Source: DATARH01 sp036008175
GTDB lineage: Bacteria > Pseudomonadota > Alphaproteobacteria > ATCC43930 > CGMCC-115725
DNA: 64,000 nucleotides
Assembly (NCBI GenBank): GCA_036008175.1
Contig: DASYOB010000148.1
Span: 35,761-99,760, forward strand
Direction of reading: 5' to 3'
Of this stretch, positions 1-7,557 are shown piece by piece. The position numbers and the translations under genes are program-made. The stretch's first letter is position 1. The number at the start of each line of letters is the position of its first letter. The notes below the pieces were generated by a model that searched no databases, was not told the DNA's origin, and saw only the letters and a list, made by a program, of their open reading frames with translations.

Positions 1-605
1 GTCAGCATGACCCGGCGGCAAGGGTCGGGGAGCGCCTCGCCGGCCTCTTCGAATTCGACTACCATCCCGGCGAGGAGATCGGCACTCAGCTTGAAGCGCT
101 CGGCCGCGACCCGGGCCGGATCGACCTGATCGTCAACTCGCATTTCCATTTCGACCATGTCGGCGGCAACGCCCTCATTCCTAACGCGACGATGCTGGTG
201 CAGCGCCGCGAATGGGACGCCGGCATGGACCCCGACAGCGCCGCAAAGCGCGGCTTCAACCCGCGCGATTTCGATCTCGGCCATAAATTGCGCCTCGTCG
301 ACGGCGAGCACGACGTGTTCGGCGACGGCTCGGTCGTCTGCCTGCCAACCCATGGCCATACGCCCGGACACCAATCGTTGAAGCTGCACCTGCCGGGTGG
401 CGAGGTCGTGCTCGCCGCCGACAGCTGCTATTTCTGCCGCACCCTGCGCGAGCGCCGCCTGCCCCGCTTCGCCTACGATAAGGAGGCGATGCTGGCGTCA
501 CTTGACCGGCTCGCGGCGCTTGAAGCGGGCGGCGCGCGGATCTTTTTCGGCCACGATCCGGAATTCTGGCAGACGGTGCCGCAGGCACCGCAAGCGATCG
601 CCTGA
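1..605 (+). CDS. MBL-fold metallo-hydrolase (5' partial), AHL-lactonase-like
   Basis: The gene enters from outside the window; the reading frame is open from base 3. The zinc-binding HxHxDH signature (H-F-H-F-D-H) is encoded at 141-158. Further metal-ligand candidates follow in H-T-P-G-H, an Asp in A-A-D-S, and F-G-H-D near the C-terminus. This pattern fits metallo-beta-lactamase-fold hydrolases of the N-acyl-homoserine-lactonase type, which open lactone rings. Substrate cannot be read from the motif, so a different ester or lactone is possible. The stop lies 5 bases before the HAD gene, so the two are probably co-transcribed. The true start is not visible. Confidence 0.85.
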   Translation, partial: QHDPAARVGERLAGLFEFDYHPGEEIGTQLEALGRDPGRIDLIVNSHFHFDHVGGNALIPNATMLVQRREWDAGMDPDSAAKRGFNPRDFDLGHKLRLVDGEHDVFGDGSVVCLPTHGHTPGHQSLKLHLPGGEVVLAADSCYFCRTLRERRLPRFAYDKEAMLASLDRLAALEAGGARIFFGHDPEFWQTVPQAPQAIA

Positions 606-610
606 GCCGC

Positions 611-1342
611 ATGAACCAATTGCCCAAGGCTATCCTGTTCGACCTCGACGACACGATCCTCAGCGCCTTTGGCCAGGGCGAGGATCAGTGGAACCGGGTC
701 ATCGCCTCCTTCGCCGAACAGCTGGCGCCGCACCAGCCGCCCGATATCGTCGCTGCGATCCAGGCCTATTCGCGCTACCTCTGGGCCGACCAGGCGCGCC
801 ACAAGGATTGGCGCCACCGCATCGGCGAGGCGCGCCGCCACATCGTCGCCAATGCCTTTGCGGAGCTGGAGAGGAACGCGGGTCATCCAGTGCCGCCGCC
901 GGAACTGCTCGACGCGGTCGCCGACCGCTTCAACCAGGTCCAGGAAGCCGAATTGCGCATGTTTCCCGGCGCGCACGAGACGTTGGACCGGCTGAAGGGA
1001 CTCGGAGTCAAGCTCGCGCTCGTCACCAACGGCGCCGCCGAGCCGCAGCGCAAGAAGGTCGTGCGTTTCGCATTGGAGCACCGCTTCGACCACATCCAGA
1101 TCGAGGGCGAGCACGGCTTCGGCAAGCCGGAGGAGCAGGCCTATCGTCACGCGCTCGCCGCGCTTGGGGTCACGGCGAACGACGCCTGGATGGTTGGCGA
1201 CAATCTCGAATGGGAGGTGGTCGCGCCGCAGCGGCTCGGCATCTATGCGATCTGGTATGACGGCTATGGCGTCGGCCTGCCGCCGGATTCGCCAATCCGC
1301 CCCGACCGGATCGTCCGCTCCCTGCCGGAACTGCTCCCGTAA
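611..1342 (+). CDS. HAD-family hydrolase
   Basis: 243-aa haloacid-dehalogenase-superfamily protein, a predicted cytosolic phosphatase. Motif I is F-D-L-D-D-T with nucleophile Asp11 and Asp13. Motif II is L-V-T-N-G, motif III the Lys in F-G-K-P-E, and motif IV the acidic pair in V-G-D-N-L-E-W-E. The helical cap between motifs I and II resembles YjjG/HAD-IA nucleotidase-like enzymes. It begins 5 bases after the MBL-fold gene. The substrate is not predictable from sequence alone. Confidence 0.88.
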   Translation: MNQLPKAILFDLDDTILSAFGQGEDQWNRVIASFAEQLAPHQPPDIVAAIQAYSRYLWADQARHKDWRHRIGEARRHIVANAFAELERNAGHPVPPPELLDAVADRFNQVQEAELRMFPGAHETLDRLKGLGVKLALVTNGAAEPQRKKVVRFALEHRFDHIQIEGEHGFGKPEEQAYRHALAALGVTANDAWMVGDNLEWEVVAPQRLGIYAIWYDGYGVGLPPDSPIRPDRIVRSLPELLP

Positions 1343-1392
1343 TACAATTGTACCCCAGCGTTGCGTTTTTCGATCGGGCTGAATAGATCCTG

Positions 1393-1433
1393 AGCGCGGC
1401 CTCCTTTTTGCTTGGGCGGCCGCGCTTTCGTTT
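1393..1433 (+). terminator. Candidate intrinsic terminator after the HAD gene
   Basis: AGCGCGGCC at 1393-1401 is the exact reverse complement of GGCCGCGCT at 1418-1426, a 9-bp GC-rich stem with a 16-base T-rich loop. It is followed by TTCGTTT. The tail is a broken U-run, so termination efficiency is uncertain. It lies between the HAD gene and zapE and would separate the two transcription units. Confidence 0.45.
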
Positions 1434-1448
1434 CCGACCGCCGCAGCG

Positions 1449-2612
1449 ATGCCCAACGATTTCCCTGCCCATAGTCCTGCCATCGCGACGCCCGCTGCCG
1501 AAGGCGGCGAGCTGGGGCCGGCCGAGCTGTATCGCGAGCGGTCCGAGACAGGCCTGATCCGGTCGGATCCGGCACAGCGGCGCGTGGTCGCCCGCCTGCA
1601 ACAGCTGCACGAAGAGCTGCGCCAATACAGCGCCGATGCCGGGCGGCGCGGCTGGCTGGCGCGTCTCTTAAGTGCCGGGCAGGGCATGACGGCGCCGCGG
1701 GGCCTTTACATTTGGGGCCCTGTCGGGCGCGGCAAATCGATGCTGGTGGATCTGTTCTTTGCGTCGACGCCGGTCGAGAACAAACGGCGGGTGCACTTTC
1801 ACGCCTTCATGCTCGAGGTACATGACCGTATCGAGCGCGAGCGTCGGGCGAAGACGCACGAGCCGGTCGGCAAGGTCGCCGCCGACCTCGCGGCCGAGGC
1901 AAAGCTTTTGTGTTTCGACGAGTTCCAGGTCAATGACATCGCCGACGCAATGATCCTGGAGCGGCTGTTTCGCGCCCTATTCGCGGCCGGCACGGTCGTG
2001 GTCGCGACCTCGAACCGCGCGCCGGATCGGCTCTACGAGAACGGGCTGCAGCGCGACCGCTTCCTGCCGTTCATCGCCTTGCTGCAAGGGCAACTCGATC
2101 TGATCGAGCTGGACAGCGGCCGCGACTACCGCCTGGCGCGGATGCGCGGAAAGAAGGTGTATCATTGGCCGAACGACGCGGCGGCGCGAGCCGCGCTCGA
2201 TGCTGCCTTCGCCGATCTGACCGACCATGCCGCCGGCGCCAGCGTGACACTGACGGTCCTGGCGCGGCCGCTGGTGGTGCCGCGCGCCGGCCGCAACGTC
2301 GCCTGGTTCTCGTTCGAGGAATTGTGCGCGCGCCCGCTGGCGGCCGCGGATTACCTGGCGGTCGCCGAGCGGTTCGCGGCGATTGTCCTGGAGGGAATCC
2401 CGCGGCTGTCGCCAAAGCAACGCAACGAGGCGCAGCGCTTTCACATTCTGATCGACGCGCTCTACGAGGCGCGCACCCTGCTCGTCGCGTCGGCCGAGGT
2501 GCCTCCCGAGCAGATTTATGTGGCGGGCGACGGCAGCTGGGAATTCCAGCGCACCGTGTCGCGGCTGATAGAAATGCAAAGCGAGGACTATCTCGCGAAC
2601 CGCCGGGTTTGA
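1449..2612 (+). CDS. zapE: Cell division protein ZapE (AFG1-like ATPase)
   Basis: 387-aa AFG1/ZapE-type P-loop ATPase. The Walker A motif G-P-V-G-R-G-K-S is at residues 90-97. Walker B L-L-C-F-D-E-F-Q ends near residue 161 and is followed by the family-typical N-D-I-A-D-A-M. A sensor-like stretch V-A-T-S-N-R-A-P comes next. In E. coli ZapE associates with the Z-ring and modulates FtsZ; the mitochondrial homologue AFG1 assists turnover of respiratory subunits. Length fits the family. In many alphaproteobacteria this gene lies just upstream of mdh, as here. Confidence 0.93.
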   Translation: MPNDFPAHSPAIATPAAEGGELGPAELYRERSETGLIRSDPAQRRVVARLQQLHEELRQYSADAGRRGWLARLLSAGQGMTAPRGLYIWGPVGRGKSMLVDLFFASTPVENKRRVHFHAFMLEVHDRIERERRAKTHEPVGKVAADLAAEAKLLCFDEFQVNDIADAMILERLFRALFAAGTVVVATSNRAPDRLYENGLQRDRFLPFIALLQGQLDLIELDSGRDYRLARMRGKKVYHWPNDAAARAALDAAFADLTDHAAGASVTLTVLARPLVVPRAGRNVAWFSFEELCARPLAAADYLAVAERFAAIVLEGIPRLSPKQRNEAQRFHILIDALYEARTLLVASAEVPPEQIYVAGDGSWEFQRTVSRLIEMQSEDYLANRRV

Positions 2613-2741
2613 GGCCGCATGGTTGGCTACTCGATCGACGATGGCTATGTCGTCCCGGTGCTCGCCGCCTTGCCGATCACAGCGGATTCGCGCTAAGACG
2701 CGCGCCGCTACGCTCCCCTCGCCGGAGATGAGGATTTCCCC

Positions 2742-3710
2742 ATGGCACGCAACAAGATCGCGCTGATCGGCGCCGGCCAGATCGGCGGCACGCTGGCTCT
2801 GCTCGCCGGCTTGAAAGAGCTGGGCGATGTCGTGCTGTTCGACATCGTCGACGGGGTGCCGCAAGGGAAGGCGCTGGACATCGTCCAGGGCAGCTCGATC
2901 GAGGGCTACGACGCGGCGATCATCGGCACCAATGATTACGCGGACCTCAAGCGCGCCGATGTCGTCATTGTCACCGCCGGGGTGCCGCGTAAGCCGGGAA
3001 TGAGCCGCGACGATCTGATCGGCATCAACACCAAAGTCGTCGGCGAGGTTGGCGCCGCGATCAAGCAGTATTGCCCGAAGGCCTTCGTCATCACGATCAC
3101 CAACCCGCTCGATGCGATGGTCTGGGTCATGAAGGAGGCTACCGGCCTCCCGGCGAACCAGGTCGTCGGCATGGCCGGGGTGCTCGACAGTGCCCGCCTG
3201 CGCTACTTCCTCGCCGCCGAGTTCAAGGTTTCGGTCGAGGACGTGACCGCCTTCGTGCTTGGCGGTCACGGCGACACGATGGTACCGCTGATCCGCTATG
3301 CGACGGTCGCCGGCATCGCGCTGCCCGATTTGATCAAGATGGGCTGGACGACGCGGGGGCGGGTGGAGGAGATCTTTCAGCGCACCCGCGACGGCGGCGC
3401 CGAGATCGTCAATTTCCTGAAGACCGGCTCGGCCTTTTATGCGCCGGCCAGCGCCGCGATCGCGATGGCCGAAGCCTATTTGCGCGACAAGAAGCGGGTG
3501 CTGCCCTGCGCCGCTTGGCTTACCGGGCAATACGGGGTCAAGGACCTCTATGTCGGCGTGCCGGTCGTGATCGGCGCCGGCGGCGTCGAGCGCATTGTCG
3601 AGTTGCAGCTCGACCGCGACGAGAAGACCGCCTTCGACAAATCGGTCGAGGCGGTGCGCGGCCTGATCGATGTCGCGCGCAAGATGCGGGAGACCGCAAA
3701 GGCCGGCTGA
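2742..3710 (+). CDS. mdh: Malate dehydrogenase
   Basis: 322-aa NAD-dependent malate dehydrogenase of the LDH-like bacterial type, interconverting malate and oxaloacetate in the TCA cycle. The Rossmann dinucleotide motif G-A-G-Q-I-G-G is near residues 10-16. The substrate-binding loop Arg is in P-R-K-P-G-M, and the catalytic His is in G-G-H-G-D, with I-T-N-P-L-D-A-M in between. Length is normal. In many alphaproteobacteria mdh is followed by sucCD and sucAB; here the next gene is a GST. Confidence 0.96.
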   Translation: MARNKIALIGAGQIGGTLALLAGLKELGDVVLFDIVDGVPQGKALDIVQGSSIEGYDAAIIGTNDYADLKRADVVIVTAGVPRKPGMSRDDLIGINTKVVGEVGAAIKQYCPKAFVITITNPLDAMVWVMKEATGLPANQVVGMAGVLDSARLRYFLAAEFKVSVEDVTAFVLGGHGDTMVPLIRYATVAGIALPDLIKMGWTTRGRVEEIFQRTRDGGAEIVNFLKTGSAFYAPASAAIAMAEAYLRDKKRVLPCAAWLTGQYGVKDLYVGVPVVIGAGGVERIVELQLDRDEKTAFDKSVEAVRGLIDVARKMRETAKAG

Positions 3711-3802
3711 GGCGTCGTGCCGCCGGCGCTAGCGCAACACGTCGATTGTCTTTGGCCGATGTTCTCGTCACGGTGGCGCGCCACCAGCGATAGCGGGGCT
3801 AC

Positions 3803-4459
3803 ATGCCCGATCTGACGATCTATCTCGGCAACAAGAACTACTCCTCCTGGTCGCTGCGGCCGTGGTTGGTGCTGAAGCACACGACCGTCGCCTTCAACGA
3901 GGTGGTGATCCCCCTCTATCAGCCGACCAGTAAGGCGACGGTGCTGAAATATTCGCCGTCGGGGCGGGTGCCGGCGCTTCAGCACGGCTCGCTGAAAGTT
4001 TGGGAAAGCCTGGCGATCTGCGAATACCTCGCCGACGCCTTCCCGGCCTTCGAGCTGTGGCCGAAAGACCCCACCGCGCGCGCGGTCGCGCGCGCCGTCA
4101 GCGCCGAGATGCATTCCGGATTTCATGCACTGCGTCAGCATCTGCCGATGAATGTCCGATCAAGCTTCCCTGGGCGGGAAATCACCACCGACATCCAGGC
4201 CGACATCAACCGGGTCATGGCGATCTGGCGCGACTGCCGCACCCGGTTCGGCGAAGGCCATGGCAATTTTCTGTTCGGCAACTTCACCATCGCCGACGCG
4301 ATGTACGCCCCGGTCGCGACTCGATTCCGCACCTATCGGATCGACCTCGAACGCGAGGCCGACGCCTATTGCGACACGATCATGACGCTGCCGGCGATGC
4401 AGGAATGGATCGCCGCCGCGCGCAACGAGCCGATGATCGTCGAGCAATACGAGTTTTAG
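3803..4459 (+). CDS. Glutathione S-transferase family protein
   Basis: 218-aa protein with the two-domain GST layout. An N-terminal thioredoxin-like domain (about 1-80) carries the S-S-W-S-L-R-P-W start typical of a bacterial GST subgroup, the cis-Pro segment G-R-V-P-A-L and E-S-L-A-I-C-E-Y. A helical C-terminal domain contains the N-capping motif F-T-I-A-D-A. The likely role is glutathione conjugation or isomerisation; the substrate is unknown. Its stop codon overlaps the stop of the convergent alpha/beta hydrolase gene. Confidence 0.9.
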   Translation: MPDLTIYLGNKNYSSWSLRPWLVLKHTTVAFNEVVIPLYQPTSKATVLKYSPSGRVPALQHGSLKVWESLAICEYLADAFPAFELWPKDPTARAVARAVSAEMHSGFHALRQHLPMNVRSSFPGREITTDIQADINRVMAIWRDCRTRFGEGHGNFLFGNFTIADAMYAPVATRFRTYRIDLEREADAYCDTIMTLPAMQEWIAAARNEPMIVEQYEF

Positions 4460-5244
4460 GCCGGCAACTCGGCGAGAAGCGCATCGAGCATCCGCGCGAG
4501 CCGGGCGAGATCGGCTTCGCTGGATAACCGGTGGTCGCCGTCTTTTACCAGGGTCACGGCAACGTCACGGCTGGTGAGACGCTCGGCCAGGCGCAAGCTC
4601 AGCTGCCACGGCACCGACGCGTCGCAAAGGCCGTGCAGCAGTCGGACCGGCATGTCGAGCGGGATCGGCGCGCCGAGCAGCAGATGCCTGAGGCCATCCT
4701 CGATCAGCGCGCGGGTATAAAGATAGCCGGCCGGTTCGTACTCGGACGGAAGAACAACAGCCGCCCTCTCCTCGATTTCGCGAAGTTGCTCCGGGGTGAG
4801 CCGCGCCGATAGCAGTTCCTGTGTGAAATCGGGCGCCGACGCGATGCCGACGAGTCCGGCGATACGTTCGGGCCGCGCCAAGGCCGCCAGCAGCATGATC
4901 CAACCGCCCATGCTCGAACCGACCAGGATTTGCGGGCCTCGGGTCAGCGAATCGATGATCGCGATCGCATCCTCGCGCCAGCGGCCGATCGTGCCGGCAG
5001 CGAAATCCCCGCTCGATTGGCCATGTCCGAAATAGTCGAAACGCACATAAGCGCGGCCGCGCCGGCGGCAATAATCTTCGAGAAACAACGCCTTGGTGCC
5101 GGACATGTCGGAGCGAAAGCCGCCGAGGAAAACAATCCCCGGTGGCATGCCAGGAATATTCCAGTAGGCGATTGTGGCGCCATCCGGGCATGTTAGAATC
5201 TTAGCAGCCACGGGGGACGCTGGGGCGGTGGCGGATCCGGGCAT
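4456..5244 (-). CDS. Alpha/beta hydrolase
   Basis: 262-aa serine hydrolase of the alpha/beta fold. The nucleophile elbow is G-S-S-M-G-G near residue 115. A late Asp/His pair includes D-G-D-H-R-L near the C-terminus. There is an oxyanion-type F-L-G-G-F near residue 43, and the extended loop region resembles palmitoyl-thioesterase-like or ABHD10-like proteins. An ATG at 5244 is preferred over an in-frame TTG at 5253. It is divergent from the glycosyltransferase, with starts only 23 bases apart, so the two genes share a compact promoter region. The substrate is unknown. Confidence 0.87.
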   Translation of the reverse strand: MPGSATAPASPVAAKILTCPDGATIAYWNIPGMPPGIVFLGGFRSDMSGTKALFLEDYCRRRGRAYVRFDYFGHGQSSGDFAAGTIGRWREDAIAIIDSLTRGPQILVGSSMGGWIMLLAALARPERIAGLVGIASAPDFTQELLSARLTPEQLREIEERAAVVLPSEYEPAGYLYTRALIEDGLRHLLLGAPIPLDMPVRLLHGLCDASVPWQLSLRLAERLTSRDVAVTLVKDGDHRLSSEADLARLARMLDALLAELPA

Positions 5245-5267
5245 TGGGGACAATAGCGACGAACGGA

Positions 5268-6488
5268 ATGGGCAGCGACGGTAGCACTGGCCCGATAGCG
5301 AAAGAAACCCGCCCGCCGGCGGTGTTGCAGGTTGTGCCGAGCCTGGTTTCGGGCGGGGTCGAGCGCGGCACCGTGGAATTGGCCGGCGCGCTGACTGCGG
5401 CGGGCTGGACCGCCTACGTTGCCTCGGCTGGCGGCCCGATGGAGCGCCAGCTCTCTCGCGTTGGCGCCCAGCATATCCGGCTGCCGCTCGCCTCGAAAAA
5501 CCCCCTGGTGATCCGCCGCAACGCGAAGGCGCTTATCGAAATCGTCCGCCGCTGCAGGATCGATGTCATACATGCGCGCAGCCGCGCCCCGGCCTGGAGC
5601 GCCTGGTCGGCGGCGCGGGCCACCCGGCGGCGGTTTGTGACCACATTCCACAACGCCTACCCCGACAATCTGCCGCTGAAGCGCTGGTACAACAGTGTGA
5701 TGGCGCGCGGCGAGCGGGTCATTGCGATCTCGCAATTCGTTGGTGACCATGCCGCCGAGGTTTACGGCATCGGCTCCGACTGCTTGCGGGTGATCCCGCG
5801 CGGCGTCGACCTCAACCAATTCGATCCGGATCGAGTAGCCGGCGAGCGGGTCGTCAAGTTGGCGGAGCAGTTGCGAGTGCCGGACGACGCTGCGGTGGTG
5901 ATGCTGCCCGGCCGGCTCACGCGGTGGAAAGGCGGGCTCGAGTTTATCGAGGCGATCGCCTGCCTCGGGCGGCGCGATCTTTGCTGCCTGTTTGTCGGGA
6001 CGGAGCAGCGCCGCGGGTTTCGCCGCGAGCTGGAAGCCGCGATCAAGCGGTTCGGCCTCATCGGCATGTTCCGCATCCTCGATGATTGCCGCGACATGCC
6101 TGCGGCCTACCAGCTGGCGGATTTGGTGGTTTCCGCGTCGACCGACCCCGAAGGATTTGGCCGGGTTATCGTCGAGGCGCAGGCGATGGGTCGGCCGGTC
6201 ATTGCCACCGACCACGGCGGCGCGCGCGAGACGATCGTCCCCGGGGTCACCGGCTGGCTGGTGTCGCCGCGCGACCCGGCTGCGCTGTCGGCCGCGATTG
6301 GCGAGGCGCTGGCGCTCGATCCCGCTGCCCGCGCCGCCTTCGCCCGGCGCTGCCGCGCCCATGTCGCAGCGAATTACAGCCGTGAGCTGATGTGCGCGCG
6401 CACGATCGAGGTCTACGAGGAGCTGCTGTTTCCCGAGCCGGAACAGACGTGCCTCGAACCCGCCATACCGATCGCCGCGCACGCTTGA
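5268..6488 (+). CDS. Glycosyltransferase family 4 protein
   Basis: 406-aa GT-B-fold glycosyltransferase. The N-terminal domain opens with V-V-P-S-L-V-S-G-G-V-E-R-G, typical of GT4 acceptor domains. The C-terminal domain has a nucleotide-sugar-binding region (L-P-G-R-L-T-R-W-K-G) and the E-x7-E-type segment around S-T-D-P-E-G-F-G-R-V-I-V-E-A-Q-A-M-G. The likely role is cell-envelope glycan or LPS sugar transfer; donor and acceptor are unknown. An ATG at 5268 is chosen; an upstream in-frame TTG at 5244 would add 8 residues. No other polysaccharide genes are adjacent. Confidence 0.9.
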   Translation: MGSDGSTGPIAKETRPPAVLQVVPSLVSGGVERGTVELAGALTAAGWTAYVASAGGPMERQLSRVGAQHIRLPLASKNPLVIRRNAKALIEIVRRCRIDVIHARSRAPAWSAWSAARATRRRFVTTFHNAYPDNLPLKRWYNSVMARGERVIAISQFVGDHAAEVYGIGSDCLRVIPRGVDLNQFDPDRVAGERVVKLAEQLRVPDDAAVVMLPGRLTRWKGGLEFIEAIACLGRRDLCCLFVGTEQRRGFRRELEAAIKRFGLIGMFRILDDCRDMPAAYQLADLVVSASTDPEGFGRVIVEAQAMGRPVIATDHGGARETIVPGVTGWLVSPRDPAALSAAIGEALALDPAARAAFARRCRAHVAANYSRELMCARTIEVYEELLFPEPEQTCLEPAIPIAAHA

Positions 6489-6507
6489 CTGCTTTTCAAA
6501 TTTGCGT

Positions 6508-6561
6508 TTGACGCTCGACGCTGCGTCATCATATCTACCTTGTCCGTAGAGAAGGGTAGAT
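6508..6561 (+). promoter_or_regulatory. vapBC promoter and autoregulatory operator
   Basis: A sigma-70-like pair, TTGACG (6508-6513) and TATCTA (6532-6537), is separated by 18 bp. A perfect inverted repeat ATCTACC (6533-6539) / GGTAGAT (6555-6561), with a 15-bp spacer, overlaps the -10 box on one side and the Shine-Dalgarno region of vapB on the other. VapBC complexes of this family usually bind such palindromes to repress their own promoter. Assignment as the operator is inference from position. Confidence 0.6.
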
Positions 6562-6563
6562 CG

Positions 6564-6932
6564 ATGAGGCGTATCGTCCGGCGAACTGCAGGCGATCACA
6601 CGGCTGCGCCGACATCGCGCGATCCCACGCGGCAGCCCGTTGCGCAAGGCGGTTCCAAGGGATCCGCACCGGCTGCCATCAGCCTGAACATCAAGAATGA
6701 CGAAACCTGCCGGTTGATCCGGGAACTTGCCGACGCAACCGGCGAGAGCATGACAGGCGCAGTGACCGAGGCCGTTCGCGAGCGCCTTGACCGCGTCCGC
6801 CGACAGCGCGGAGGCAACCTCGCCGAACGTCTGCTTGCGATCGGACGCGACTGCGCCGCACGCATGGGCGACAAATACAGAGCTCTCGATCACGACGCCT
6901 TGCTGTACGACGAACAAGGGCTGCCTCGGTGA
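6564..6932 (+). CDS. vapB: Type II antitoxin, VapB family
   Basis: 122-aa antitoxin. Residues from about 38 (S-L-N-I-K-N-D-E-T) match the start of short VapB/Rv0623-type antitoxins: an N-terminal DNA-binding fold, then R-E-L-A-D-A-T-G-E-S. The C-terminal part (L-L-A-I-G-R-D-C-A...D-H-D-A-L-L-Y-D-E-Q-G-L-P) is the usual toxin-wrapping tail. The 37-residue N-terminal extension is unusual for the family. ATG at 6564 has GAAGGG about 8 bases upstream; a TTG at 6540 is also in frame. The gene overlaps vapC by four bases. Confidence 0.88.
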   Translation: MRRIVRRTAGDHTAAPTSRDPTRQPVAQGGSKGSAPAAISLNIKNDETCRLIRELADATGESMTGAVTEAVRERLDRVRRQRGGNLAERLLAIGRDCAARMGDKYRALDHDALLYDEQGLPR

Positions 6933-7324
6933 TCATCGACACCTCCGCAATAATCGCGATCCTGTTTGCCGAACCGGACGCCGCGACCCATGCCGCCGCG
7001 ATTGAAGCCGCCGGGCAACGCCGGATCTCGGTCGTCAACTATGTCGAGGCCGCCGTCGTCATCGACGGTAGGCGCGACCCGGTGGCGAGTCGGCGATTCG
7101 ACGACGCTATTCGGGAGGCCGGAATTTCCATCGAACCGGTGGACGAGCAACAGGCGCGGATTGCTCGCGAAGCCTATCGAGATTTCGGCCGAGGCAGCGG
7201 CCATCCGGCACGGCTCAATTTCGGCGACTGTTTTGCGTATGCCTTGGCGCGCAGTCGAGCCGAGCCTCTGCTGTTCAAAGGCAACGATTTTTCCCAGACC
7301 GACATCACGCCGGCGCTGTCGTGA
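6929..7324 (+). CDS. vapC: Type II toxin VapC, PIN-domain ribonuclease
   Basis: 131-aa PIN-domain toxin, predicted to be a Mg-dependent RNase that targets tRNA or rRNA when VapB is degraded. Acidic metal ligands are visible: Asp4 in I-I-D-T-S-A, Glu40 in N-Y-V-E-A and Asp100 in N-F-G-D-C-F-A-Y-A-L-A. All are intact, so the toxin is probably active. It starts at a GTG overlapping the vapB stop (GTGA), indicating translational coupling. Confidence 0.93.
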   Translation: MIIDTSAIIAILFAEPDAATHAAAIEAAGQRRISVVNYVEAAVVIDGRRDPVASRRFDDAIREAGISIEPVDEQQARIAREAYRDFGRGSGHPARLNFGDCFAYALARSRAEPLLFKGNDFSQTDITPALS

Positions 7325-7337
7325 TGCCGTCAGCGCC

Positions 7338-7366
7338 TTGACGCGCGGTGGTTGGCTCGCGATATT
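7338..7366 (+). promoter_or_regulatory. thrS leader promoter predicting a leaderless transcript
   Basis: A -35 box TTGACG (7338-7343) and a -10 box GATATT (7361-7366) are separated by 17 bp. Transcription should begin about 7 bases after the -10, at or next to A7373, the first base of the leader-peptide ATG. No Shine-Dalgarno sequence precedes that ATG, which agrees with a leaderless mRNA. The promoter lies just after the vapC stop. Confidence 0.5.
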
Positions 7367-7372
7367 GGGTGC

Positions 7373-7450
7373 ATGAGCGGAAGCATTCGGATCTTCGCCA
7401 CGACTACCGTCATCCTCGCTTGCGGGGAGCCGGGAGGTCGCGCGCGCTGA
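7373..7450 (+). CDS. thrS leader peptide with three consecutive Thr codons
   Basis: 25-residue ORF: ATG at 7373, TGA at 7448-7450. Codons 10-12 (7400-7408) are ACG-ACT-ACC, three threonines in a row, in the context F-A-T-T-T-V-I-L. It lies 108 bases upstream of threonyl-tRNA synthetase and 28 bases upstream of an intrinsic terminator, the arrangement of a transcription-attenuation leader. Ribosomes would stall on the Thr codons when charged tRNA-Thr is scarce. The ORF is too short to judge by coding statistics; the support is position, the Thr run and the RNA structures. Confidence 0.65.
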   Translation: MSGSIRIFATTTVILACGEPGGRAR

Positions 7451-7506
7451 TTGAGAGGCACGGCTCGAACCCGAAGGAACCCCGCCGGCGACGGACGGGG
7501 TTTTTT
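7413..7506 (+). promoter_or_regulatory. Candidate threonine attenuator of thrS (alternative RNA hairpins)
   Basis: Mutually exclusive pairings are visible. The terminator stem uses AACCCCG (7478-7484) with CGGGGTT (7496-7502). An antiterminator can form from GAGCCG (7427-7432) with CGGCTC (7461-7466) and GCGGGG (7422-7427) with CCCCGC (7480-7485); the second pairing removes the 5' arm of the terminator. A small hairpin TCCTCG/CGGGGA (7413-7418 with 7423-7428) can hide the antiterminator arm. A ribosome stalled at 7400-7408 leaves 7422 onward free for antitermination. A ribosome at the stop codon covers part of the 7461-7466 partner. The logic matches classical amino-acid attenuators. Confidence 0.6.
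7478..7506 (+). terminator. Intrinsic terminator in the thrS leader
   Basis: Stem AACCCCG (7478-7484) / CGGGGTT (7496-7502), extended by a CC/GG pair next to a bulged A, with loop GGCGAC. Six T residues run from 7501 to 7506. It sits 51 bases before the thrS start, so it is a regulated leader terminator rather than the end of vapBC alone. Confidence 0.8.
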
Positions 7507-7557
7507 CGCGACCATCTCGCCCCGTCTGAAGCGCAGTATTGACGGAGCATGGGCGCG

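Noticed and set aside
2619..2696. 25-codon ORF between zapE and mdh
   Set aside because: No ribosome-binding site, Thr/His/other codon run or hairpin; probably chance.
1977..3530. 517-codon open frame on the minus strand
   Set aside because: It lies antisense to zapE and mdh, both with clear motifs, and its translation is Arg/Asp/His/Gly-rich without domain pattern. High GC produces long open shadows.
5193..6917. 574-codon open frame on the minus strand
   Set aside because: It covers the glycosyltransferase and vapB antisense; the forward genes have complete motifs.
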